Of a DNA stretch of 64,000 nt, positions 24,415 to 33,057 are shown piece after piece. Below the pieces are notes generated by a model that was not told the origin of the DNA, ran no database searches, and was given only the letters and a program-made list of their open reading frames with translations. The DNA is taken from positions 1 to 64,000 of the forward strand of contig CAJTPV010000006.1 of the NCBI GenBank assembly GCA_910578505.1. The letters are read 5' to 3'. How positions within the stretch are numbered: the stretch's first letter is position 1; the number at the start of each line of letters is the position of its first letter. This stretch comes from an uncultured Oscillospiraceae bacterium (GTDB taxonomy: Bacteria; Bacillota; Clostridia; Oscillospirales; Oscillospiraceae). The translations under genes and the position numbers were made by a program.

Positions 24415-25149
24415 ATGGAGGCGATTGCCATAGACAGCAACAAAACCTGTTTTCAACGAGGCATACGGGATGGCATGCCCATCGCCCTGGGCTACTTCGC
24501 CGTATCCTTCACCCTGGGCCTGGCGGCCAAAAACGCCGGCTTCTCCGCCCTCCAGGCTATGATCGAGAGCCTGACCAACAATGCGTCCGCCGGGGAATAC
24601 GCCGTCTTCTCCCTGGCCGCCGCCGGGGCCAGCTATTGGGAGGTGGCCATTATGACCCTGGTCACCAACGCCCGCTATCTGCTCATGTCCTGCTCTCTCA
24701 GCCAGAAGCTGGCGCCGGACACCCCCCTGCTCCACCGCATGCTGGTTGCCTACGACATAACCGACGAGGTCTTCGGCGTCTCCATCGCCGTACCCGGACG
24801 GCTGAACCCCTGGTACACCTACGGCGCGATGAGCATGGCAATTCCCGGCTGGGGCTTCGGCACCTTCCTGGGCGTAGCGGTGGGCAGCATCCTGCCGCTG
24901 CGGCTGGTCAGCGCCCTCAGCGTGGGGCTGTACGGCATGTTCCTGGCCATTATCGTTCCGCCTGCCCGTGACAACCGGGTCGTGCTGGGCGCGGTGCTGC
25001 TCAGCTTCGCCGCCAGCTTTGTTTCCAGCCGGTGGGCCCTGCTGGCGGGCATCTCCTCCGGCGTCAAGACCATCATCCTGACAGTGGTCATCGCCCTGGG
25101 CGCGGCGGTCCTGTTCCCCATCAAAGACGAGGAGGCGTCCCCATCATGA
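24415..25149 (+). CDS. azlC: AzlC-type branched-chain amino acid exporter subunit
   Basis: The large membrane subunit of the AzlCD (LIV-E) exporter of branched-chain amino acids. The 244-residue protein has GIRDGMPIALGYFAVSFTLG and NARYLLMSCSLSQKLA, both typical of AzlC, and about seven hydrophobic segments. The start is unclear: ATG 24415 has no upstream ribosome binding site, while GGAGG at 24418-24422 fits an ATT or ATA start (24424, 24430). Its stop overlaps azlD as ATGA. Confidence 0.92.
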   Translation: MEAIAIDSNKTCFQRGIRDGMPIALGYFAVSFTLGLAAKNAGFSALQAMIESLTNNASAGEYAVFSLAAAGASYWEVAIMTLVTNARYLLMSCSLSQKLAPDTPLLHRMLVAYDITDEVFGVSIAVPGRLNPWYTYGAMSMAIPGWGFGTFLGVAVGSILPLRLVSALSVGLYGMFLAIIVPPARDNRVVLGAVLLSFAASFVSSRWALLAGISSGVKTIILTVVIALGAAVLFPIKDEEASPS

Positions 25150-25448
25150 ACATATGGATGTACATACTGGTTTCCGCCGGCGTCTCCTACCTCATCCGCG
25201 TCACACCTCTGGTGCTCATCCGCCGGGAGATCACCAACCGCACCCTGCGGTCCTTTCTCTACTACGTCCCCTATGTGACGCTGGCGGTCATGACCTTCCC
25301 GGCCATCATGGAGGCCACCCAGAACCCGGTTGCCGGACTGCTGGCGCTGCTGGCGGGCATCCTTCTGGCCTGGCGGGGCGGCAGCCTGTTCCTGGTGGCC
25401 GTGGCCTGCTGCCTGGTGGTGTTTGTATCGGAATGGTTCCTGATTTGA
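25146..25448 (+). CDS. azlD: AzlD-type branched-chain amino acid exporter subunit
   Basis: The small partner of AzlC, 100 residues with about four hydrophobic segments (YILVSAGVSYLIRVTPLVLI at the start, FLYYVPYVTLAVMTFPAI in the middle). The ATG overlaps the azlC stop by 4 bp, indicating translational coupling and a 1:1 complex. Confidence 0.9.
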   Translation: MNIWMYILVSAGVSYLIRVTPLVLIRREITNRTLRSFLYYVPYVTLAVMTFPAIMEATQNPVAGLLALLAGILLAWRGGSLFLVAVACCLVVFVSEWFLI

Positions 25449-25459
25449 ACAGCTTGTCA

Positions 25460-25513
25460 AAAGCAGTACGGCCCGGATGGTAAAAGTCGTCCGGGCCGTA
25501 CTGCTTTTTTATT
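25460..25513. terminator. Bidirectional terminator between azlD and the DUF1836 gene
   Basis: An 18-bp perfect stem AAAGCAGTACGGCCCGGA (25460-25477) with its complement at 25490-25507, then TTTATT. On the minus strand the tract also reads into T residues. Confidence 0.85.
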
Positions 25514-26072
25514 CTTCCCTGTCATCCGGCTGCAGCAGGAATTCCGTCAGCGACTTTGTCATGGCGGAAAACAGGGCGGATGTGATGGCAATCGTGCCCT
25601 CGACCTCCAGCGGAAGCCCCGCCGCGTCCGGCTGCAGCTGCCCGCCGCTGAAGGGGATCCGGCGGATAAACGCAATCACCGAGCGGTACTGCCGCACAAA
25701 GGCGTTGTACATCTCCCGCACAGCCTCCTCAGTGTGCTCCTCCGGCAGCAGGCGCTGGATGCTGGAAATGCTCAGGCTTCCCTTCAGCGTGCAGATGATC
25801 ACCAGGTACGCGATGTGACACCGGGAATATTTCTTCTTCACCGGCGGCGGCATCACCCGCAGCCGCACATAATTATTGATGATGCTGGCGGTAATGGATT
25901 TTTCGTCCGCCCCCCGGTTCATCAGGGACAGATACCGCGTCAGCAGTATAATCACCTGGTCCATATATAAATCCAGCTGCGGCAGTGCGTCCCAGTCCGG
26001 CAGGTCGAATTGGGACAGACTTTCGATCCACTCGTGATACCGCTGGCGGGTCCCTTCTCTTTCAGTCCACAT
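25509..26072 (-). CDS. DUF1836 domain protein
   Basis: A 187-residue protein with the DUF1836 pattern: LDLYMDQVIILLTRYL, ASIINNYVRLRVMPPPVKKK and HIAYLVIICTLKGSLSISSI. The segment resembles a MerR-like winged helix, so a DNA-binding regulatory role is likely but unproven. ATG 26072 follows GGTGGAGG. The gene has its own promoter (26101-26129) and is divergent from the hemolysin III gene. Confidence 0.85.
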   Translation of the reverse strand: MWTEREGTRQRYHEWIESLSQFDLPDWDALPQLDLYMDQVIILLTRYLSLMNRGADEKSITASIINNYVRLRVMPPPVKKKYSRCHIAYLVIICTLKGSLSISSIQRLLPEEHTEEAVREMYNAFVRQYRSVIAFIRRIPFSGGQLQPDAAGLPLEVEGTIAITSALFSAMTKSLTEFLLQPDDREE

Positions 26073-26100
26073 GGCGTCCTCCACCTTCTCTGTTGGGCCT

Positions 26101-26129
26101 AGTATAGACGATTTGTGCGTATATTGCAA
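26101..26129 (-). promoter_or_regulatory. Promoter of the DUF1836 gene
   Basis: On the minus strand: -35 TTGCAA (26124-26129), 17-bp spacer, -10 TATACT (26101-26106). Confidence 0.6.
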
Positions 26130-26163
26130 GATGTTTCCTCCAAAAATAATACAAGAAAAAGGC

Positions 26164-26192
26164 TTGACATATTATCCACAGCGTTGTATACT
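26164..26192 (+). promoter_or_regulatory. Promoter of the hemolysin III gene
   Basis: -35 TTGACA (26164-26169), 17-bp spacer, -10 TATACT (26187-26192). The leader that follows is AT-rich with repeated ATATT/GATATTA motifs. Confidence 0.75.
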
Positions 26193-26242
26193 AATATTGG
26201 ATATTAGATATTATAACTTCTTAAATCAGAAAGGTGGTCCCT

Positions 26243-26887
26243 ATGGAAATAAAGAAAGTAAAAAGGCCCCAGACCCTTGGTGAGGAAATCGCCAACGCGG
26301 TCTCCCACGGCGCCGGCGCGCTGCTGGCCCTGGCCGGCGTGGTGCCGCTCATTGTGCGCGGGGCTACGACCGGTTCCGCCAAGACCGTTTTCAGCCTGAC
26401 GGCCTACGGGCTGAGCCTGATTCTGTTGTACACCGCCTCTACAGTGTACCACGCTGTCCGGCGTCCCGACCTCAAGCGCGCCCTGCGGGTGATGGACCAC
26501 TGCTCCATCTTCATCCTCATTCTGGGGACCTATATCCCCATGTCGCTGCTGGTGGTGGGCGGAAAAACCGGCTGGATGCTGTTTCTCACCAACACCACCC
26601 TGGCGGTTGTTGGCATTACCCTCAACGCCATTGACCTCAAGCGCTTCGACAAAGTGTCCCTGGTGCTGTACGCCCTGATGGGCTGGCTGGTGGTGCTGGC
26701 GCTGAAAGCCATCCTGGCGGCGCTGCCGCCGCTGGGTATGGGGCTGCTGGCAGCGGGCGGCGTGGCCTATACGGCGGGAATCATCTTCTACAAGTCCCAG
26801 CGGCATTACATGCACTTTGTCTGGCACCTGTTCGTTCTCGCCGGGAGCATTCTGCAGTATATCTGCATTGCGCTCTACTGCGTATGA
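26243..26887 (+). CDS. Hemolysin III (PAQR/YqfA) family membrane protein
   Basis: A 214-residue protein with seven predicted helices. The conserved metal-site residues are visible: ANAVSHGAGALLAL, TVYHAV, VMDHCSIFILILGTYIP and the late HFVWHLFVLAGS (His-x3-His). Despite the name, bacterial members are membrane homeostasis proteins and are not established toxins. AAAGGTGG precedes ATG 26243. Confidence 0.93.
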   Translation: MEIKKVKRPQTLGEEIANAVSHGAGALLALAGVVPLIVRGATTGSAKTVFSLTAYGLSLILLYTASTVYHAVRRPDLKRALRVMDHCSIFILILGTYIPMSLLVVGGKTGWMLFLTNTTLAVVGITLNAIDLKRFDKVSLVLYALMGWLVVLALKAILAALPPLGMGLLAAGGVAYTAGIIFYKSQRHYMHFVWHLFVLAGSILQYICIALYCV

Positions 26888-26903
26888 AACCGGCACAATA
26901 GGG

Positions 26904-26936
26904 AAAAGCGGATGGCGGCGGGCCGTCCGCTTTTTT
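26904..26936 (+). terminator. Terminator of the hemolysin III gene
   Basis: Stem AAAAGCGGATGG (26904-26915) with CCGTCCGCTTTT (26923-26934, one wobble), continuing into T residues. Confidence 0.75.
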
Positions 26937-26964
26937 ATCAGCCGCGCTGTCTGGAAAATTTTTC

Positions 26965-26993
26965 TTGTATTCTCACAAAAGCTATTTTATAAT
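26965..26993 (+). promoter_or_regulatory. Promoter of the ArAE-like gene
   Basis: -35 TTGTAT (26965-26970), 17-bp spacer, -10 TATAAT (26988-26993). Confidence 0.65.
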
Positions 26994-27057
26994 GAAGATA
27001 AAGCTACAAGCAGTCCTGCAGAGCATCATGTCAAATTCTTTTTGTGAGGAGAACCAT

Positions 27058-28047
27058 ATGTCGAACTTCACCAAATGGAAACGCGCCCTGCTGCTTGCCG
27101 GCAAAATAGCAATAGGGAGCAGCCTGGCCATCTACAGCGCCGAATTACTTCACCTGCAATTCTCATCATCCGCTGGAATTGTCACTCTGCTGACGCTCAT
27201 TACCACCAAAAAAGGCACCCTAAAGCTCTCCATCGCCAGAGTAATCACCTTTTTCCTGGCTGCCGGTGTCGCATCCATTACGTTCCTGCAAATCCAGAGC
27301 GAGTGGTTGGCCTACGGCCTCTTCGTGCTCCTTGTGGCCTTCATCAGCGAGATGATGGGTTGGCGGGCCACGATCTCAACCAACGCAGTCATTGGCACAC
27401 ACTTTCTCACGAACAAGGATTTTTCTCCGGATTTTTTTCTCAACGAGTTCCTGCTGGTAGCGATTGGGATTCTCTTCGCTTTTCTGCTGAACATGTTCCA
27501 GGATATCCAGGGTGAAAAAAAGCACTTTTCCGAAAAGATCCACCAGCTGGAGCAAAGAATGCAGGGCTTGATTGAGGAGATAGCAAAATACCTCTCCAAT
27601 GAGCCCACCAGAAAAGGAATCTGGCGGGAACTGACCGCCGTCCAGACACAGCTGCAGAATCATATGGAGGAGGCCTATGAATACGAGGGAAACACCTACA
27701 GTGAGGACGCCGCCTACTATGCCCGGTACTTCGAGATGCGTCTGAATCAGTGCCGCATTCTGCACAATCTCCAAAACGAGATGCAGAAAATCAAGGCCAT
27801 GCCGCTGCAGGCTGAGATTGTGGCGGAATACATACGCTATATGAACCAACATGTAACAGAGCTGAACGAACCGTCCCTGCAGCTTCGCTGCCTGGACATC
27901 TTTCTGCAGATGAAAGAGCAGCCACTGCCTGTCAGCCGTTCGGAATTTGAAAGCCGGGCCGTCCTCTACCACATCCTGATGGATTTGGAGGAGTTCCTGC
28001 AGGAAAAGCAGCGGTTTCTTGAAAAAGAGGGGAAGATTTCCGCTTAA
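27058..28047 (+). CDS. Aromatic-acid-exporter (ArAE_1) family protein
   Basis: A 329-residue protein. The first 150 residues contain about five hydrophobic helices (KIAIGSSLAIYSAELL, ITTKKGTLKLSIARVITFFL, WRATISTNAVIGTHFLTN) as in the ArAE_1/DUF939 transport domain. The rest (about 155-329) is a soluble helical, partly coiled-coil domain (EKIHQLEQRMQGLIEEIAKY), matching the family C-terminal domain. Substrate unknown. GTGAGGAG precedes ATG 27058. Confidence 0.85.
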   Translation: MSNFTKWKRALLLAGKIAIGSSLAIYSAELLHLQFSSSAGIVTLLTLITTKKGTLKLSIARVITFFLAAGVASITFLQIQSEWLAYGLFVLLVAFISEMMGWRATISTNAVIGTHFLTNKDFSPDFFLNEFLLVAIGILFAFLLNMFQDIQGEKKHFSEKIHQLEQRMQGLIEEIAKYLSNEPTRKGIWRELTAVQTQLQNHMEEAYEYEGNTYSEDAAYYARYFEMRLNQCRILHNLQNEMQKIKAMPLQAEIVAEYIRYMNQHVTELNEPSLQLRCLDIFLQMKEQPLPVSRSEFESRAVLYHILMDLEEFLQEKQRFLEKEGKISA

Positions 28048-28059
28048 AGCGCACACAAG

Positions 28060-28094
28060 AAAGCGGCGCAGCTCTTCAGCTGCGCCGCTTTTGC
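28060..28094. terminator. Bidirectional terminator between the ArAE gene and tuf
   Basis: A 14-bp stem AAAGCGGCGCAGCT (28060-28073) with AGCTGCGCCGCTTT (28078-28091) and a CTTC loop. It ends the str operon on the minus strand and the ArAE gene on the plus strand. Confidence 0.85.
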
Positions 28095-28111
28095 TATGCA
28101 GTTAAAACAAA

Positions 28112-29314
28112 TTACTCGTTGATGTCGATAACAACACCGGAGCCAACGGTACGACCGCCCTCACGGATAGCGAAGCGCAGACCCTTCTCGATAGCGATGG
28201 GGGTAATCAGCTCCACCTTCATATCGACGTTATCGCCGGGCATGCACATCTCAACGCCGTCAGGCAGAGTGATGACGCCGGTCACGTCGGTGGTACGGAA
28301 ATAGAACTGGGGGCGATAGTTGTTGAAGAAGGGGGTGTGACGACCGCCTTCGTCCTTGGACAGGACGTACACCTGACCCACGAACTTGGTGTGGGGGTGA
28401 ATGGAGCCGGGCTTAGCCAGAACCTGACCGCGCTCGATATCGGTCTTGGCAATACCGCGCAGCAGGCAGCCCGCATTGTCGCCAGCCTCAACATAATCCA
28501 GGGTCTTGTGGAACATCTCCATGCTGGTGACGACGGTGGTGCGCTTCTCATCGGTCAGACCAACGATCTCAACGGTCTCGCCGGCCTTCAGCTGGCCGCG
28601 CTCCACACGGCCGGTAGCCACGGTGCCGCGGCCGGAGATGGTGAACACGTCCTCGACGGGCATCAGGAAGGGCAGAGAGTCGTCGCGGGGAGGAGTGGGG
28701 ATATAGCTGTCAACAGCGTCCATCAGCTCCTTGATGCAGGCATACTCGGGAGCATTGGGGTCGTTGGACTCGCTGACCAGGGCGTTCAGAGCGGAACCCT
28801 TGATGATGGGGATGTCGTCGCCGGGGAACTCGTAGGAGCTCAGCAGCTCGCGCACTTCCATCTCAACCAGCTCCAGCAGCTCCTCGTCGTCCACCTGATC
28901 GCACTTGTTCAGGAACACAACGATGGCGGGCACGCCTACCTGACGGGCCAGCAGCACGTGCTCACGGGTCTGGGCCATGGGGCCGTCAGAACCGGCGATA
29001 ACCAGGATCGCGCCGTCCATCTGCGCAGCGCCGGTGATCATGTTCTTGATATAGTCGGCGTGGCCCGGGCAGTCGACGTGGGCATAGTGGCGGTTCTCGG
29101 TCTCGTACTCCACGTGGGCGGTGTTGATGGTAATACCACGCTCTCTCTCTTCGGGAGCCTTGTCAATGCTGGCGTAGTCGGTGTAGTCGGCCTTGCCGTC
29201 AAAAGCCAGGAACTTGGTGATGGCAGCGGTCAGAGTGGTCTTGCCGTGGTCAACGTGGCCGATGGTGCCGATGTTGACATGGGGCTTGGTTCTTTCAAAT
29301 TTTTGCTTAGCCAT
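28112..29314 (-). CDS. tuf: Elongation factor Tu
   Basis: The GTPase that delivers aminoacyl-tRNA to the ribosome. At 400 residues it has GHVDHGKTTL (G1), RGITINTAHVEYET (switch I), DCPGHADYIKNMITGAAQMD (G3), NKCD (G4) and SALNAL (G5), followed by the beta-barrel domains 2 and 3 (ISGRGTVATGRVERG, PGDNV). Last gene of the str operon, 157 bp after fusA, with AAGGAGG before ATG 29314 and a possible extra promoter upstream. Only one tuf copy is seen in the window. Confidence 0.99.
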   Translation of the reverse strand: MAKQKFERTKPHVNIGTIGHVDHGKTTLTAAITKFLAFDGKADYTDYASIDKAPEERERGITINTAHVEYETENRHYAHVDCPGHADYIKNMITGAAQMDGAILVIAGSDGPMAQTREHVLLARQVGVPAIVVFLNKCDQVDDEELLELVEMEVRELLSSYEFPGDDIPIIKGSALNALVSESNDPNAPEYACIKELMDAVDSYIPTPPRDDSLPFLMPVEDVFTISGRGTVATGRVERGQLKAGETVEIVGLTDEKRTTVVTSMEMFHKTLDYVEAGDNAGCLLRGIAKTDIERGQVLAKPGSIHPHTKFVGQVYVLSKDEGGRHTPFFNNYRPQFYFRTTDVTGVITLPDGVEMCMPGDNVDMKVELITPIAIEKGLRFAIREGGRTVGSGVVIDINE

Positions 29315-29358
29315 TTTGGAAAATCCTCCTTAACAGTTGAGTGAAAATGGTTTGGGGA

Positions 29359-29411
29359 GAGCGTAAATACTATAACGCTCTTATTTTACAACAGATTCTG
29401 GGAAAAAGCAA
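29359..29411 (-). promoter_or_regulatory. Possible internal tuf promoter and leader hairpin
   Basis: On the minus strand: TTGCTT (29406-29411), 17-bp spacer, TAAAAT (29383-29388), then a small hairpin GAGCGT/ACGCTC (29359-29364 with 29375-29380) in the leader. It would let tuf be made independently of the rest of the operon. Confidence 0.45.
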
Positions 29412-29471
29412 TCCCAAAAAACAATTCTCCGCCGGTAATTTTACGGCTTGGGAGCTCTCTCCCCCATCCGC

Positions 29472-31583
29472 TTACCGCATGGCCCGCGCGCCTACGCGCT
29501 GGTCAATGATCTTCTCGCGGATATTCTTGGGAATCTCGATATAGTGGCTGGGCTCCATGGTGTACTGTCCGCGGCCCTGGGTCCGGGAACGCAGGTCGGT
29601 GGCATAGCCGAACATCTCGCTGAGCGGCACAAAGGCGTCGATCTGCTGTGCGCCGGAGCGGGCCTCAAAGCCCTGGATCTGTCCGCGGCGGCTGTTGAGG
29701 TCGCCGATGACATCACCCATATACTCCTCGGGCACAATGACGCACACCCTCATGATGGGCTCCAGCAGCGTGGGATCCGCCTTCTGGCAGGCCTCCTTGA
29801 AGGCCATGGAACCGGCAATCTTGAACGCCATCTCAGAGGAGTCCACCTCGTGATAGGACCCGTCATACAGGGTGACCTTGACGTCCACCACAGGATAACC
29901 CGCCACGACGCCGCTGAGCATCGCGCCCTGGATACCGGCGTCCACCGCAGGGATATACTCCTTGGGCACTGCGCCGCCAACCACCTCATTGGCAAACTCG
30001 TAGCCCTTGCCGGACTCGTTGGGCTCCAGCCGGATCTTGACATGGCCATACTGGCCCTTGCCGCCGGACTGCCGGGCGTACTTGGTATCCTGCTGCACGG
30101 CCTTCTTGATGGTCTCCTTATAGGCCACCTGGGGCGCGCCTACATTGGCTTCCACCTTGTACTCCCGCAGCAGGCGGTCCACGATGATCTCCAGGTGCAG
30201 CTCGCCCATGCCGGCGATGATGGTCTGCCCTGTCTCCTCATCCGTGTAGGTGCGGAAGGTGGGGTCCTCCTCGGCCAGCTTCATCAGGGCGATGCCCATC
30301 TTTTCCTGGCCGGCCTTGGTCTTGGGCTCAATGGCCACACGGATGACAGGCTCGGGGAACTCCATGGATTCCAGAATAATGGGATGCTTCTCGTCGCAGA
30401 GCGTGTCGCCGGTGGTGGTATTCTTCAGACCGATGACGCCGGCAATATCGCCGGAATAAATGGTCTCAATATCCTCCCGGTGGTTGGCGTGCATCTGCAC
30501 GATGCGGCCAATGCGCTCCTTGTGTCCCTTGGTGGCATTCAGCACGGCAGTACCGGTGTTCACAACGCCGGAATACACGCGGACAAAGGACAGGCGGCCC
30601 ACATAGGGGTCGGTCATGATCTTGAAAGCCAGAGCGGAGAAGGGTGCGCTGTCATCAGAGGGGCGCTCCTCTTCCGCGTCGGTCTTGGGGTTCACGCCCT
30701 TGATGGCCGGAACATCCAGCGGAGAGGGCATATAGTCCACAATGGCGTCCAGCAGACGCTGGATACCCTTGTTGCGGTAGCTGGTACCGCAGGTGACGGG
30801 GATCATCTCCACCGCGCAGGTAGCCTTGCGGATGGCCTGACGGATGCGCTCCTCGGGGATCTCCTGACCCTCCAGGTACATCTCCATGATCTCGTCGTCG
30901 AACATGCTCACCGCGTCCAGAAGCTTCTCGTGGTACTCCTTGGCCAGATCCTGCATATCGTCGGGGATGGGCTCCTCCCGGATGTCCTTCCCCAGGTCGT
31001 CGTAATAGACGTAGGCTTTCATGACCACCAGGTCAACGATGCCCTTGAAATCAGCTTCCTTGCCGATGGGCAGCTGGATGGGCACCGCGTTGCACTTCAA
31101 GCGCTCGTCAATCATGCGCAGAACATTGTAGAAGTCCGCGCCCATGATGTCCATCTTGTTGACGTAGATCATGCGGGGCACGTGGTAGTGGTCCGCCTGC
31201 CGCCATACGGTCTCGGATTGGGGCTCAACGCCGCCCTTGGCACACATGACGGTCACGCTGCCGTCCAGCACCCGCAGGGAGCGCTCCACTTCGACGGTGA
31301 AGTCTACATGGCCCGGTGTGTCGATGATGTTGATGCGGGTCTGGGGAAACTGGTTCCGCATGCCCGCCCAGTAGCAGGTGGTTGCGGCAGAGGTGATGGT
31401 GATGCCGCGCTCCTGCTCCTGCGCCATCCAGTCCATGGTGGCCGTGCCCTCATGGGTCTCACCAATCTTATAGTTCACACCGGTATAATACAGGATACGT
31501 TCAGTGGTTGTCGTTTTGCCTGCATCAATGTGAGCCATAATGCCGATATTTCTTGTGTTTTCCAGTGATACCTTTCTCGGCAT
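29472..31583 (-). CDS. fusA: Elongation factor G
   Basis: The translocation GTPase, 703 residues. G1 AHIDAGKTTTTERILYYTG, switch region RGITITSAATTCYW, DTPGHVDFTVEVERS and NKMD are present, followed by the EF-G domains II-V (YVGRLSFVRVYSG, GMGELHLEI, RSGGKGQYGHVKI). It starts 15 bp after the rpsG stop with AGGAGGA. It is co-expressed with ribosomal proteins S12 and S7, as in most bacteria. Confidence 0.99.
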   Translation of the reverse strand: MPRKVSLENTRNIGIMAHIDAGKTTTTERILYYTGVNYKIGETHEGTATMDWMAQEQERGITITSAATTCYWAGMRNQFPQTRINIIDTPGHVDFTVEVERSLRVLDGSVTVMCAKGGVEPQSETVWRQADHYHVPRMIYVNKMDIMGADFYNVLRMIDERLKCNAVPIQLPIGKEADFKGIVDLVVMKAYVYYDDLGKDIREEPIPDDMQDLAKEYHEKLLDAVSMFDDEIMEMYLEGQEIPEERIRQAIRKATCAVEMIPVTCGTSYRNKGIQRLLDAIVDYMPSPLDVPAIKGVNPKTDAEEERPSDDSAPFSALAFKIMTDPYVGRLSFVRVYSGVVNTGTAVLNATKGHKERIGRIVQMHANHREDIETIYSGDIAGVIGLKNTTTGDTLCDEKHPIILESMEFPEPVIRVAIEPKTKAGQEKMGIALMKLAEEDPTFRTYTDEETGQTIIAGMGELHLEIIVDRLLREYKVEANVGAPQVAYKETIKKAVQQDTKYARQSGGKGQYGHVKIRLEPNESGKGYEFANEVVGGAVPKEYIPAVDAGIQGAMLSGVVAGYPVVDVKVTLYDGSYHEVDSSEMAFKIAGSMAFKEACQKADPTLLEPIMRVCVIVPEEYMGDVIGDLNSRRGQIQGFEARSGAQQIDAFVPLSEMFGYATDLRSRTQGRGQYTMEPSHYIEIPKNIREKIIDQRVGARAMR

Positions 31584-31598
31584 ACTGCTCCTCCTAAC

Positions 31599-32069
31599 TT
31601 ACCAACGGAAGTGGGCGAACGCCTTGTTGGATTCGGCCATCTTGTGGGTATCTTCGCGTTTTTTCACGGCCGAGCCGGTGTTGTTGGCCGCGTCCATGAT
31701 TTCGTTTGCCAGCCGCTCGGCCATAGTCCGCTCGCTGCGGGCCCGGGCGTAGCTGGTCAGCCAGCGCAGGCCAAGGGTCTGACGGCGCGCGGGGCGCACG
31801 TCCATAGGCACCTGATAGGTGGCGCCGCCCACGCGGCGGGCCTTGACCTCCAGGCTGGGCATGATGTTGTCCATGGCGGTGTTGAAAACCTCCAAAGGCT
31901 CTTTGTCGGTCTTCTCTTTGACGATGTCAAAGGCGCCGTAGACGATCTTCTGCGCAACGCCCTTCTTGCCGTCCAGCATGATGGAATTGACCAGACGGGT
32001 CACCAGAATGCTGTTGTACATAGGGTCGGGCAGAATTTCTCTCTTGGGAACATTACCTCTTCTGGGCAC
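31599..32069 (-). CDS. rpsG: 30S ribosomal protein S7
   Basis: S7 binds 16S rRNA and organises the 30S head. The 156-residue protein reads PRRGNVPKREILPDPMYNS at the start and has LVNSIMLDGKKG, VGGATYQVP and RTMAERLANEIMDAA. The start is GTG 32069: AAGGAGGG lies 7 nt upstream and the protein then begins at the usual place. An in-frame extension to 32087 adds six residues over the ribosome binding site. Confidence 0.98.
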   Translation of the reverse strand: MPRRGNVPKREILPDPMYNSILVTRLVNSIMLDGKKGVAQKIVYGAFDIVKEKTDKEPLEVFNTAMDNIMPSLEVKARRVGGATYQVPMDVRPARRQTLGLRWLTSYARARSERTMAERLANEIMDAANNTGSAVKKREDTHKMAESNKAFAHFRW

Positions 32070-32241
32070 TATGCTTCCCTCCTTCATTAAATTTTATGAG
32101 ATCATAGGTACTCTCCGGGATCCCTTGAGAGCGCTTCCCGCTCCCCTTCCCGGCGTTCAGCGTGCCAAAGAGGATCTTCACAGTTTATCGTCAGAAAAAA
32201 CTATCCTATTCGGCAAAGCGCTTTTCGCTCCGAGTCAGAGC
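32070..32241 (-). promoter_or_regulatory. Long rpsL-rpsG intergenic region, candidate S7 control site
   Basis: 172 nt separate rpsL and rpsG, whereas other genes of this operon are close together. The region contains several short complementary runs, such as GAGCG/CGCTC and GGGAAG/CTTCCC-type pairings. In E. coli S7 represses its operon by binding the rpsL-rpsG region. The same role here is inferred from position only. Confidence 0.3.
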
Positions 32242-32658
32242 TTATTTGGACTTGGGACGCTTCGCGCCGTACTTGGAACGCGCCTGCATCCGGCCCTGCA
32301 CGCCCTGGGTATCCAGCGTGCCGCGGATAATGTGGTAGCGGACGCCGGGCAGGTCCTTGACACGACCGCCGCGGATCATGACCACGGAGTGCTCCTGGAG
32401 CGAGTGGCCCACGCCGGGGATATAGGCGGTGACCTCATAGCCGTTGGTCAGGCGCACACGGGCGATCTTACGAAGAGCGGAGTTCGGCTTCTTCGGGGTC
32501 TGGGTACGCACCGCGGTGCATACGCCGCGCTTCTGGGGAGAAGGCAGGTCGGTCTCCTTGTTCTTCAGGGTGTTCAGGCCATACTGCATGGCAGGACTGT
32601 TGGACTTGTAGCTTGCCTGCTGCCGGCCCTTGCGAACCAACTGATTGAAAGTAGGCAT
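32242..32658 (-). CDS. rpsL: 30S ribosomal protein S12
   Basis: S12 lies at the decoding centre. The 138-residue protein has the invariant TPKKPNSALRK and GHSLQEHSVVMIRGGRVKDL segments. Lysines at the classical streptomycin-resistance positions are unchanged, so no rpsL-based resistance is expected. AAAGGAGAA precedes the ATG. It follows the L7Ae-like gene by about 96 bp. Confidence 0.99.
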   Translation of the reverse strand: MPTFNQLVRKGRQQASYKSNSPAMQYGLNTLKNKETDLPSPQKRGVCTAVRTQTPKKPNSALRKIARVRLTNGYEVTAYIPGVGHSLQEHSVVMIRGGRVKDLPGVRYHIIRGTLDTQGVQGRMQARSKYGAKRPKSK

Positions 32659-32754
32659 AGTTTTCTCCTTTCTTTAAAAATATTGGGGAACGGAAACCCG
32701 CTCCTATCTATTTTTTCAGGAAACATGGAAATTATCCTGAAAAAACCAAAACAA

Positions 32755-32997
32755 TCAATCCAGAACAGCCACCACCGCAGCGCCCACCTGGATTCCGGCG
32801 GCCTGGCCCAGCTGGCGCATGGTAAACTCCACCCGTACTGGGATCTCCCTCTCGCGGCACTGCTCCAGAAGCGGTCCGGTCAGCGCCGGGTCCGCGTCGT
32901 TGGCAAGGAACACCTCTCTGGCCAGGCCGGATCGGACTGCCCGGCTGGATTGCTTGACGCCGGTTACCTTTTCCTTTCCCGCCAGTTCCTTCAGCAA
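32755..32997 (-). CDS. L7Ae-family ribosomal/RNA-binding protein
   Basis: An 80-residue protein of the L7Ae/L30e fold (KEKVTGVKQSSRAVRSGLAR, EVFLANDADPAL, IPVRVEFTMRQLGQAAGIQV), which binds kink-turn RNA. In Bacillota this gene (ybxF/rplGB type) precedes rpsL. No ATG is suitable; TTG 32997 follows CAGGGGGA at the right distance and gives the standard N-terminus. It is the first gene after the operon promoter here. Confidence 0.88.
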   Translation of the reverse strand: MLKELAGKEKVTGVKQSSRAVRSGLAREVFLANDADPALTGPLLEQCREREIPVRVEFTMRQLGQAAGIQVGAAVVAVLD

Positions 32998-33057
32998 GGT
33001 GATTCCCCCTGTTTGGATTAGAAAAAATTTCGCGAAAATCTTTCCACGCAATTTTGC

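Noticed and set aside
26193..26225. AT-rich repeats before the hemolysin III gene as a replication or attachment site
   Set aside because: Only short imperfect ATATT repeats in a leader just downstream of a consensus promoter; no other supporting feature.
29448..31568. Open frame of about 700 codons on the plus strand
   Set aside because: It mirrors fusA almost exactly on the opposite strand. fusA is unmistakable and the antisense product has no recognisable features.
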